Shown piece by piece: positions 56,638 to 64,000 of a stretch of 64,000 nucleotides of DNA; the stretch's first letter is position 1; each line of letters begins with the position of its first letter. The position numbers were made by a program, and so were the translations under genes. This stretch comes from Bacillus vallismortis (GTDB lineage Bacteria > Bacillota > Bacilli > Bacillales > Bacillaceae): assembly GCF_004116955.1 (NCBI RefSeq), contig NZ_CP026362.1, forward strand, positions 412,501 through 476,500, given 5' to 3'. The notes under the pieces were generated by a model. It had not been told where the DNA came from and did no database searches. It was given only the letters and a program-made list of their open reading frames with translations.

Positions 56638-58567
56638 TCAGCTCATCCTAAGAAATTTGAAAAAGAATCTCCGCAATTACTATTTGTATGTATTTGCGCT
56701 GATCTTTAGCGTGGCGCTTTATTTCGCCTTTGTCACACTCCAGTATGACCCTGCGATTGATGAAGTAAAGGCTTCAATCAAGGGAGCCGCGGCCATTAAA
56801 ACCGCTTCGATTTTGCTTGTGTTCGTGGTGGCGATTTTCATTTTATATGCCAATACGATTTTTATTAAGAGACGGAGTAAAGAAATCGGGCTGTTTCAAT
56901 TAATTGGAATGACCAAACATAAAATCTTTCGTCTCTTAAGTGCGGAAAATATCATGCTGTATTTCGGTTCCTTAGCGATCGGGGTATTGGCCGGATTTTC
57001 GATATCAAAGCTAGTCCTGATGATTCTGTTTAAAATTGTCGATGTCAAAGCTGATGCGAAACTCCATTTTTCCGGGCAAGCCTTGATCCAAACGATCATT
57101 GTGTTCTGCGGCATTTACCTTTTGATTATGATCATGAATTATACGTTTATCAAAAAACAAAGTATTTTATCTTTGTTTAAAGTGACCTCTTCGACTGAAG
57201 ATCAAGTGAAGAGAATATCATTTTTCCAGATGCTGATCGGCGCTTTAGGCATCGTGCTGATTTTGACGGGATACTATGTGTCTTCTGAGCTGTTTGGCGG
57301 TAAATTTAAGACCATGAATGAACTGTTCGGCGCGATGAGCTTTATTCTGGGGGCCGTCATTGTCGGAACGTTTCTCTTCTATAAAGGCTCGGTGACCTTT
57401 ATCTCGAATATCATCCGAAAAAGCAAGGGCGGCTACTTACGTATCTCTGAAGTTCTGTCACTGTCATCGATCATGTTCAGAATGAAATCAAACGCGCTGC
57501 TATTGACCATTATTACGACCGTTTCAGCGCTTGCCATTGGGTTGCTCTCACTTGCTTATATTTCGTATTACTCAGCTGAAAAGACCGCTGAACAAAATGT
57601 GGCCGCTGATTTTTCATTCATGAATGAGAAAGATGCCAAAACATTTGAAAGAAGTTTGAATGAACGCAACATTTCATATGTGAAGAAAGAAACCCCTTTC
57701 CTGCAAGCGAATGTGGACATTGCAAATATTATGGATGGAGACCCGAAGGAAATGCAGGGTGATCCCCATAACATGCAGCTTGCGGTTGTGAGTGACAAAG
57801 AGGTGGAACAGGTCGATGTGCCAGAAGGGGAAGCCTTTTTATCCGGATATAACGATCTTCTGCAAAAAATCATGGTATTAAAAGATTCAGGCAGCATGAA
57901 AGTGAAAAGCAAGCATAAGACGACATCTCTACAATACAAAGGGTTAAGGAAAGAATTTCTTCTCTCCTTTCCGTTTACAAGCGGGGGATTGCCCGCTGTC
58001 ATAGTGGATGACAGCCTGTTTCAATATCTGAACAAAAATAAAGACCCCCATATTCAGCTGGCGCAATCTGAATGTATTGCCATCAATGTCAAGCATGAAG
58101 ACCAGCTGGAAAAAGCGAATGAGCTATTTCAAAAGGTGAACAAAAAAGACCAGCATTTATCAAGGCTGGATGCAAGCATCGCACAAAAATCACTATTTGG
58201 TATCGTGATGTTCATCGTTGGCTTCTTAGGATTAACGTTTCTGATTACATCTGGCTGTATCCTTTATTTTAAACAAATGGGTGAGAGTGAAGATGAAAAA
58301 CCAAATTATACGATTTTGAGAAAACTCGGGTTTACGCAAGGTGATCTGATGAAGGGGATACGCATCAAACAAATGTACAACTTCGGCATTCCGCTTGTTG
58401 TCGGCCTCTTCCACAGCTACTTTGCCGTCCAATCCGGCTGGTTCTTATTCGGATCAGAGGTGTGGGCGCCGATGATTCTGGTGATGGTGTTATACACCGC
58501 GCTCTACTCCATTTTTGGTTTTCTGTCCGTTCTTTATTATAAGAAAGTGATTAAATCGTCGTTGTGA
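56627..58567 (+). CDS. bceB: Bacitracin ABC transporter permease BceB
   Basis: 646 residues, ten TM helices in a 1+3-…-3 FtsX arrangement with a large extracellular domain of about 200 residues between TM7 and TM8 (about 315-520) that sets specificity. It frees undecaprenyl-pyrophosphate from bacitracin and signals to BceS. It overlaps bceA by 11 bases. Confidence 0.95.
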   Translation: MNINQLILRNLKKNLRNYYLYVFALIFSVALYFAFVTLQYDPAIDEVKASIKGAAAIKTASILLVFVVAIFILYANTIFIKRRSKEIGLFQLIGMTKHKIFRLLSAENIMLYFGSLAIGVLAGFSISKLVLMILFKIVDVKADAKLHFSGQALIQTIIVFCGIYLLIMIMNYTFIKKQSILSLFKVTSSTEDQVKRISFFQMLIGALGIVLILTGYYVSSELFGGKFKTMNELFGAMSFILGAVIVGTFLFYKGSVTFISNIIRKSKGGYLRISEVLSLSSIMFRMKSNALLLTIITTVSALAIGLLSLAYISYYSAEKTAEQNVAADFSFMNEKDAKTFERSLNERNISYVKKETPFLQANVDIANIMDGDPKEMQGDPHNMQLAVVSDKEVEQVDVPEGEAFLSGYNDLLQKIMVLKDSGSMKVKSKHKTTSLQYKGLRKEFLLSFPFTSGGLPAVIVDDSLFQYLNKNKDPHIQLAQSECIAINVKHEDQLEKANELFQKVNKKDQHLSRLDASIAQKSLFGIVMFIVGFLGLTFLITSGCILYFKQMGESEDEKPNYTILRKLGFTQGDLMKGIRIKQMYNFGIPLVVGLFHSYFAVQSGWFLFGSEVWAPMILVMVLYTALYSIFGFLSVLYYKKVIKSSL

Positions 58568-58572
58568 AACAG

Positions 58573-58602
58573 GAAAAGCTCCAGAGGTGCTGGAGCTTTT
58601 CG
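58573..58602. terminator. Bidirectional terminator of bceB and yttA
   Basis: GAAAAGCTCCAG-AGGTG-CTGGAGCTTTTC. Confidence 0.9.
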
Positions 58603-59346
58603 TTATCGTTTTGGCGGCCTGTAACCGGCAGCTTCAGCTTCTTCCACTGAGCAAAACATTTCAGCCGGGTCGGTTGTCCGGTCATAGTATGTACTGCCCG
58701 GTGTGTGATAGATGCCGCTTTTGCTTCCTTTTATATTGCAGCCTTCTGCTGTGTCAGGTGTTTTGGTTTCATTCTTTGTATTGCCGGAAGAACTTCCAGC
58801 GGTTTCTTGTGAACTTGCAGTATGGCTTTTGGCCTCTTTTAATTGCTTTTCAAGCTGTGTTTTATCTTGCCGCAGTGTTTCATTTTCAGCTTTTACCGTT
58901 TTTGTATCTTCTTTGAGCTGTTTTTGATTTTCTTGAAGCTCTTTTATTTCTGCTTTTAATGTTTTTTGATTCTCTTTTCGTTCACTATTTTCTTTTTCAA
59001 GCTGCTGGAGTTTGTCTTGGTCTTTTTTGTGGTCCTTCAATGTCTTTGCTTCAGAGCTTGCTTCTTCATATTTTTTCTCAAGTGTTTTATGCTCTTTCGT
59101 AAGGCTTTGATACTCGGTGTTGAGCGCTGAATATTTTTTCTCGGCATTTGCTGCGGCAGCGTCAGGTTCTGTCAATGCTGCTCCGGTGAAGAGCAGCGCC
59201 AGGCCTCCAATCAAAAGCGGCCAAAAGAGTTTCTTTAAGAAACGTTGATCCTTTTTCAACACATATCCGATGAGATGATACAATCCATAGCCAAGTGCAA
59301 TGAGACATGCAAGAAATCCTAATAACACTAAAGCCATTTCCATCAT
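58603..59346 (-). CDS. yttA: Membrane-anchored coiled-coil protein YttA
   Basis: 247 residues: two N-terminal TM helices (about 4-24 and 38-58), a long Lys/Glu/Gln coiled coil (about 68-175), a Ser/Thr linker, and a C-terminal Cys-containing module [20 protein letters not shown]…[13 protein letters not shown]. That module is found fused to nucleases and surface proteins and may bind a ligand or metal. Function unknown. Confidence 0.85.
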   Translation of the reverse strand: MMEMALVLLGFLACLIALGYGLYHLIGYVLKKDQRFLKKLFWPLLIGGLALLFTGAALTEPDAAAANAEKKYSALNTEYQSLTKEHKTLEKKYEEASSEAKTLKDHKKDQDKLQQLEKENSERKENQKTLKAEIKELQENQKQLKEDTKTVKAENETLRQDKTQLEKQLKEAKSHTASSQETAGSSSGNTKNETKTPDTAEGCNIKGSKSGIYHTPGSTYYDRTTDPAEMFCSVEEAEAAGYRPPKR

Positions 59347-59446
59347 ATTCCCCCTTTTTCTATTTATTGTACATTTTTCAAACCATATTTGTTAGATTTT
59401 TTCACGCTCATCAGTTGAAAAAAATGAGATAGACAGATAGAATAAA

Positions 59447-59457
59447 TGTGCTATGAT
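59447..59457 (+). promoter_or_regulatory. Extended -10 element before yttB
   Basis: TGCTATGAT (59449-59457), 75 bases before the ATG, with no clear -35. Confidence 0.4.
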
Positions 59458-59531
59458 CACTCGATTTGTACGGAGCCGTTTTAGGTTTCGTTTTTTTCAT
59501 GAGCTTTTTTAGGCGAGAAAGGGGGATGAGT

Positions 59532-60725
59532 ATGCCGCGTGCTCTTAAAATTTTAGTCATTGGAATGTTTATTAATGTGACGGGTGCTTCTTTTTTATGG
59601 CCGCTTAATACGATTTATATCCATAATCATTTAGGAAAGTCATTAACAGTAGCCGGGCTTGTTTTGATGCTGAATTCAGGCGCCAGTGTGGCTGGGAATT
59701 TAAGCGGCGGTTTTTTGTTTGATAAAATCGGCGGCTTTAAATCGATTATGCTTGGAATTGCGATTACGTTAGCAAGCCTGCTGGGCCTTGTCTTTTTTCA
59801 TGAGTGGCCGGCTTATATTGTGCTGCTGACGATTGTGGGTTTTGGTTCCGGTGTTGTTTTTCCGGCCAGTTACGCAATGGCTGGATCGGTGTGGCCTGAA
59901 GGAGGAAGAAAGGCGTTTAATGCGATTTATGTCGCGCAAAACGCGGGTGTGGCTGTCGGCTCAGCGCTTGGCGGTGTCGTGGCTTCTTTCTCGTTTTCAT
60001 ATGTATTTTTGGCGAATGCTGCATTATATCTGGCCTTTTTCTTTATCGTATATTTCGGATTTCGAAACATTCAGACGAAGGATGCGTCCCAAACGTCTGT
60101 GCTTGATTATGATGCTGTGAACAGCAAAGCGAAATTTGCCGCGCTCATCATATTAAGCAGCGGCTATGTACTCGGATGGCTGGCTTATTCTCAGTGGTCA
60201 ACCACCATTGCTTCGTATACGCAAAGCATTGGAATTTCTCTTTCCTTATACAGTGTGCTGTGGACGGTTAACGGAATGTTAATTGTGTTTGGCCAGCCGC
60301 TTGTCAGCTTTGTGGTGAAAAAATGGGCGGAGTCGCTGAAAACGCAAATGGTCATCGGATTTATCATTTTTATTGTATCCTTCAGTATGCTGCTGACGGC
60401 AAACCACTTCCCGATGTTTCTGGCTGCAATGGTGATCCTGACCATCGGGGAAATGCTTGTCTGGCCTGCGGTGCCGACGATTGCCAACCAGCTTGCCCCT
60501 AAAGGGAAGGAAGGATTTTATCAAGGCTTTGTCAACAGCGCGGCGACAGGCGGCAGAATGATTGGTCCGTTGTTCGGCGGTTTGCTTGTCGATCACTTCG
60601 GCATTCAAGCTCTTGTGTTATCTCTTTTGGTTTTGCTGTTGATCAGTATTGCCACCACGCTTTTGTATGACAAACGAATAAAATCGGCTAAAGAAACAAA
60701 TAAGCATGCATCAGTCTCTTCATAA
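59532..60725 (+). CDS. yttB: MFS transporter YttB
   Basis: 397 residues, 12 TM, with motif A-like LSGGFLFDKIGGFKS. It belongs to the small-molecule efflux group of MFS; substrate unknown. ATG 59532 is chosen for spacing from SD AAAGGGGG; an ATG two codons upstream abuts the SD. Confidence 0.9.
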   Translation: MPRALKILVIGMFINVTGASFLWPLNTIYIHNHLGKSLTVAGLVLMLNSGASVAGNLSGGFLFDKIGGFKSIMLGIAITLASLLGLVFFHEWPAYIVLLTIVGFGSGVVFPASYAMAGSVWPEGGRKAFNAIYVAQNAGVAVGSALGGVVASFSFSYVFLANAALYLAFFFIVYFGFRNIQTKDASQTSVLDYDAVNSKAKFAALIILSSGYVLGWLAYSQWSTTIASYTQSIGISLSLYSVLWTVNGMLIVFGQPLVSFVVKKWAESLKTQMVIGFIIFIVSFSMLLTANHFPMFLAAMVILTIGEMLVWPAVPTIANQLAPKGKEGFYQGFVNSAATGGRMIGPLFGGLLVDHFGIQALVLSLLVLLLISIATTLLYDKRIKSAKETNKHASVSS

Positions 60726-60726
60726 T

Positions 60727-60759
60727 AAAAGATCCCGCTGGATGAGCGGGATCTTTTTA
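60727..60759. terminator. Bidirectional terminator of yttB and ytvA
   Basis: AAAAGATCCCGCT-GGATG-AGCGGGATCTTTTT. Confidence 0.93.
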
Positions 60760-61542
60760 CATAATCGGAAGCACGCTAACGGCATCCTTTACATTTGAGT
60801 ATGTTTGCAGTGATGAAAAATTGGCATCCAGTTTATTCATCTTCATGGCCAATTCGGGTTTAATGCCTGTAATGATTAATTCGGTTCCGGTCAATTTCAG
60901 CAAATGGCTCAGCTTGAAAATCTGATCGGCGGTTTGTTCATTTACTTGGGCCAGCCCTGATAAATCAATGATCAAATAATCATCTTTGGATGTTGATAAG
61001 ATATTCGTCAATGTGCAAACGATGGAATTAAATCGTTCCTCCGTCAAGTTGCCGACTAGCGGAAGAGCTGAAATGCCGTTGCGAATCGGGACAATAGGCG
61101 TTGAAAGTGCAGTGATTTCTGTGAGGGAATCCTCGAGAAGCTTCTCATACTCTTTTTGCCGGGTGATGTCTTTTTGAATGCCGACAAAATAGGTCTTGCC
61201 TTCAATCTCTAGCGGGTCAATATTCAATTCATTCCAGAACATCGTCCCGTCTTTTTTATAGTTTTGGATTTGGACGGTAACCGGCTCTTTATTTTGTAAA
61301 GCGGTTTTAATGTTTTTTACTTCAGCGGGGTCGGTATGTTTCCCCTGTAAGAAGCGGCAGTTCTTTCCTAAAATCTCCTCGGCCTCATAGCCGGTCATTT
61401 GAACAAAGCCTTGGTTTACGTAGACAATCGGATTATCTTCAAGTGCGGGATCTGTAATGACCACACCGACTCGCGCGTGATCAAGCGCTTTTTTGATGAC
61501 TTCCAGCTGTCCTTGTATTCCAAATGATTGAAAACTAGCCAT
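60757..61542 (-). CDS. ytvA: Blue-light receptor YtvA (LOV-STAS)
   Basis: 261 residues: LOV domain (about 20-130) with the flavin-adduct Cys62 in GKNCRFLQG, a linker helix ([20 protein letters not shown]), and a STAS domain (about 150-255). It joins the stressosome and activates SigB on blue light. SD AAGGGGGA. Confidence 0.96.
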   Translation of the reverse strand: MASFQSFGIQGQLEVIKKALDHARVGVVITDPALEDNPIVYVNQGFVQMTGYEAEEILGKNCRFLQGKHTDPAEVKNIKTALQNKEPVTVQIQNYKKDGTMFWNELNIDPLEIEGKTYFVGIQKDITRQKEYEKLLEDSLTEITALSTPIVPIRNGISALPLVGNLTEERFNSIVCTLTNILSTSKDDYLIIDLSGLAQVNEQTADQIFKLSHLLKLTGTELIITGIKPELAMKMNKLDANFSSLQTYSNVKDAVSVLPIM

Positions 61543-61663
61543 ATAATTCCCCCTTAGGCTGCCAGCTAACTGTGCAAAAGCCTGATATTCCCCTTTTTTT
61601 AATGAATTCTACAGTAACCGTAGCACAACACATGTTCTGATTCAAGCAAGCACAGTTTGTTGT

Positions 61664-61691
61664 TTGTCATTAAGGCTTGTCCTCGTATACA
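61664..61691 (+). promoter_or_regulatory. Candidate promoter of ytvB
   Basis: TTGTCA (61664-61669), 16-base spacer, TATACA (61686-61691). The ~235-base leader that follows holds an AGTGAC…GTCACT hairpin at 61740-61760 and nothing else I can identify. Confidence 0.5.
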
Positions 61692-61932
61692 CTAAAAATA
61701 AGAACAGAAATTGAACATATGAACGGAAGTAGCTAAATGAGTGACTAGGTCAATGTCACTGGGTGAAAAATGAATCTAATGCATCAAGCTTACCGATCAT
61801 GTGTTCACATATAATGGAAGAAACAAGCTTTTTTCAGATTTGCCAGTATGTAGATATCGAAAATCATCGGAATCGTTTAAGGGGGCTGGATGGCCTGAAG
61901 TCGCTTTACGAAATAAGGGCTTTAGGAAGGTG

Positions 61933-62271
61933 ATGATGAAGATGCTGCATCAGGTACTCATTGCTTGTGTAATTGGAGGAATCATGGGGATTCTCGGTCA
62001 TGTGAAAAAGAGAGGCAGGCTGGAGAAGCCCAGAATGACGAAGCGGTTTATCTATCTTGGATTTTTGGAAGATTGGTTTATCGGAATGACGGCTTCCATT
62101 TTACTTGTATTATCCGCTGACCCCGATTCAGGAATTCAACTTGTCATCTTATCCATTATCTCAGGCTACGGCGGTGAAGCTGTTCTCAGAAGTTTTGACT
62201 TTGTGAGAGAACTGAACAGCGGCGGCGAATCGGCCGAGTCCAAACGTCAAACCAAAACTCCACCCGAATAA
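61933..62271 (+). CDS. ytvB: DUF4257 membrane protein YtvB
   Basis: 112 residues, two or three TM segments (LIACVIGGIMGILGHV and IGMTASILLVLSA). Function unknown. Start ATG 61933 or 61936 after SD AGGAAGG; the frame is open upstream to 61801 without an SD. Confidence 0.85.
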   Translation: MMKMLHQVLIACVIGGIMGILGHVKKRGRLEKPRMTKRFIYLGFLEDWFIGMTASILLVLSADPDSGIQLVILSIISGYGGEAVLRSFDFVRELNSGGESAESKRQTKTPPE

Positions 62272-62324
62272 TTGTCCTCAATCTTCGCCCGTTCAGGGTA
62301 CATTCCCATTGTATACAAACCTGC

Positions 62325-62353
62325 TTGCACTTATGAACAGAATTCTATAAAAT
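62325..62353 (+). promoter_or_regulatory. SigA promoter of leuS
   Basis: TTGCAC (62325-62330), 17-base spacer, TAAAAT (62348-62353). Confidence 0.7.
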
Positions 62354-62359
62354 ACAGTT

Positions 62360-62611
62360 AAGATTACGGTTGCGATAAGAACAATGAAGAGGAGCAGTAA
62401 GAAGCAGATATTGTTGCAGAGAGTTGACGGCTGGTGAAAGTCAATCAAATTTGTTTCCGAACTCACCTCAGAGTTGCAGCGGTGAAAAGCCGCTGACGCA
62501 TAACTGCGTTAAAAGTATCAAGTGAGTGCGGCGCATGCCGCGCTAACGAGGGTGGTACCGCGGGAAAACGAAAGTCTCTCGTCCCTTTTAGGGATGAGGG
62601 AGTTTTTTTTA
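62360..62611 (+). promoter_or_regulatory. Leucine T-box leader of leuS
   Basis: The T-box motif AACGAGGGTGGTACCGCGG lies at 62545-62563, with bulge TGGT complementary to a tRNA ending in ACCA, the tRNA-Leu discriminator. The likely specifier codon is CTC (62462-62464, in GAACTCACC). Uncharged tRNA-Leu would stabilise the antiterminator and allow leuS transcription. Confidence 0.93.
62573..62611 (+). terminator. T-box-controlled terminator
   Basis: CTCTCGTCCC / GGGATGAGGGAG stem followed by T8, mutually exclusive with the T-box antiterminator. Confidence 0.9.
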
Positions 62612-62698
62612 GTTTGGGAATATTCTGAATATAATTCTCTCCTTCCCGTCAATACTTGAACCATAAACGCCGTATTCAATCAGAAGGAGGTTTTTACT

Positions 62699-64000
62699 TT
62701 GAGTTTTCAGCACAAAGAGATAGAAAAGAAATGGCAGACATACTGGCTTGAAAACAAAACATTTGCCACTCTTGATCATAATGAAAAACAAAAATTTTAC
62801 GCGCTGGACATGTTTCCTTATCCGTCTGGAGCGGGTTTGCACGTCGGCCATCCTGAAGGTTATACAGCCACGGATATCCTGTCCCGTCTGAAGCGCATGC
62901 AGGGCTATGATGTCCTTCATCCAATGGGCTGGGACGCATTCGGCTTGCCGGCTGAACAGTACGCGCTCGACACAGGGAACGATCCCGCTGTATTTACGAA
63001 GCAGAATATCGATAATTTCCGCCGCCAAATTCAGTCGCTTGGTTTCTCATATGACTGGGATCGTGAAATCAATACGACTGATCCTGAATACTATAAATGG
63101 ACACAATGGATTTTCTTAAAGCTGTACGAAAAAGGCCTTGCTTACGTTGACGAAGTGCCTGTTAACTGGTGTCCTGCCCTCGGTACGGTTCTTGCCAACG
63201 AAGAAGTCATTGACGGCAAGAGCGAGCGAGGAGGCCACCCGGTAGAGAGACGGCCGATGAAGCAGTGGATGCTGAAAATTACCGCTTATGCGGACAGGCT
63301 TCTTGAAGACTTGGAAGAGCTTGATTGGCCGGAAAGCATCAAAGATATGCAGCGCAACTGGATCGGCCGTTCAGAAGGCGCGCACGTTCATTTTGCTGTA
63401 GATGGACATGATGAGTCCTTTACGGTGTTTACGACTAGACCAGATACGCTGTTTGGTGCTACATACACTGTGCTTGCCCCGGAACACGCGTTGGTGGAAA
63501 CCATCACAACGGCTGATCAAAAAGAAGCTGTCGAAGCATATGTCAAAGACATTCAATCAAAAAGTGATTTGGAGAGAACTGATCTTGCGAAAACAAAGAC
63601 AGGCGTTTTCACGGGAGCTTATGCGATCAATCCTGTAAACGGAGAAAAATTGCCGATCTGGATTGCCGATTACGTTCTTGCGTCTTACGGAACAGGTGCT
63701 GTTATGGCAGTTCCTGGGCACGATGAGCGTGATTTTGAATTCGCCAAAACGTTCGGCCTTCCAGTGAAGGAAGTTGTGAAAGGCGGAAATGTTGAGGAAG
63801 CAGCGTACACTGGCGACGGCGAGCATGTGAACTCTGATTTTCTGAACGGCCTTAACAAGCAGGAAGCGATTGAAAAAATAATCGCTTGGCTGGAAGAAAC
63901 GAAAAACGGCGAGAAGAAAGTGACGTACCGTCTGCGCGACTGGCTCTTCAGCCGCCAGCGTTATTGGGGCGAGCCGATTCCGGTCATTCATTGGGAAGAC
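62699..64000 (+). CDS. leuS: Leucyl-tRNA synthetase LeuS (5' part)
   Basis: First 434 codons of an expected ~804; the rest lies beyond the window. HIGH-type motif HVGHP (class I), a Zn-domain-like region around [15 protein letters not shown], and the CP1 editing domain from about residue 225 ([12 protein letters not shown], Asp of [10 protein letters not shown]). TTG start at 62699 follows SD AGAAGGAGG. Controlled by the T-box just upstream. Confidence 0.96.
   Translation, partial: MSFQHKEIEKKWQTYWLENKTFATLDHNEKQKFYALDMFPYPSGAGLHVGHPEGYTATDILSRLKRMQGYDVLHPMGWDAFGLPAEQYALDTGNDPAVFTKQNIDNFRRQIQSLGFSYDWDREINTTDPEYYKWTQWIFLKLYEKGLAYVDEVPVNWCPALGTVLANEEVIDGKSERGGHPVERRPMKQWMLKITAYADRLLEDLEELDWPESIKDMQRNWIGRSEGAHVHFAVDGHDESFTVFTTRPDTLFGATYTVLAPEHALVETITTADQKEAVEAYVKDIQSKSDLERTDLAKTKTGVFTGAYAINPVNGEKLPIWIADYVLASYGTGAVMAVPGHDERDFEFAKTFGLPVKEVVKGGNVEEAAYTGDGEHVNSDFLNGLNKQEAIEKIIAWLEETKNGEKKVTYRLRDWLFSRQRYWGEPIPVIHWED

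Noticed and set aside
61740..61760. AGTGAC…GTCACT inverted repeat in the ytvB leader as an operator
   Set aside because: Short, single and without a known regulator; noted only within the promoter entry.

Overview
The window is chromosomal DNA from a member of the Bacillus subtilis group. The tRNA order after the rRNA operon, the gene order (glg, men, mnt, pckA/metK/asnB, ytr, bce, leuS) and the protein sequences follow B. subtilis 168 as I remember it. Scattered substitutions and several gene-content differences show that it is not 168 but a close relative. I could not run a search, so the species is not fixed. Family assignments come from motifs and recall of named homologues.

Layout. 1-2357: 3' end of a 23S rRNA, a 5S rRNA and a 21-tRNA cluster (trnB) closed by a terminator. 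2550-10459: glgBCDAP glycogen operon. 10490-11921: ytaB and yteA on the minus strand; the spore-coat and polysaccharide genes I remember between them in 168 are absent. 12211-19690: the complete menF-D-H-B-E-C menaquinone operon. 19698-19803: a compact promoter-terminator unit that may encode a ~57-nt RNA. 19975-23856: mntABCD manganese ABC transporter under an MntR box. 23875-26502: a DUF1540 miniprotein and the ythAB bd-type oxidase (minus). 26708-30985: small single genes (Zur-controlled rpmE2, carbonic anhydrase ytiB, yidD-like ytjA, luxS, ytkA, ytzI, SigB-controlled dps, holin-like ytkC, Nudix ytkD). 30983-31211: a structured ~190-bp element between two copies of one terminator. 31212-33800: ytlACD uptake ABC transporter. 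33951-35018: ytmA, ytmB. 35057-40391: pckA (CcpN box), metK (SAM riboswitch), asnB. 40510-40764: C-terminal remnant of an amino-acid permease (ytnA position). 41021-45027: ytoA, ytpA, ytpB, mnmM (ytqB), ytqA.

45114-47990 looks like an accessory insertion. It is an A+T-rich divergent pair of a DHA2-type MFS exporter and an ArsR-like regulator, with two phased 6-4-6 operator-like palindromes between them, placed between ytqA and ytzC, which I remember as neighbours in 168. 48128-53985: ytzC and the ytrGABCDEF operon with its YtrA operator. 54082-58567: bceRS-bceAB antibiotic-sensing and detoxification module. 58603-62271: yttA, yttB, blue-light receptor ytvA, ytvB. 62325-64000: a leucine T-box and the 5' part of leuS, which runs off the window.

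Themes: central carbon storage and gluconeogenesis (glg, pckA), respiratory quinone and oxidase (men, ythAB), metal homeostasis (mnt, rpmE2/Zur, dps), methionine/SAM (metK, luxS), and cell-envelope antibiotic response (ytr, bce, the MFS/ArsR pair). No CRISPR array, insertion sequence or prophage was seen. The best candidates for something undescribed are the small-RNA unit after menC, the MFS/ArsR insertion with its phased operators, and the 190-bp structured element.
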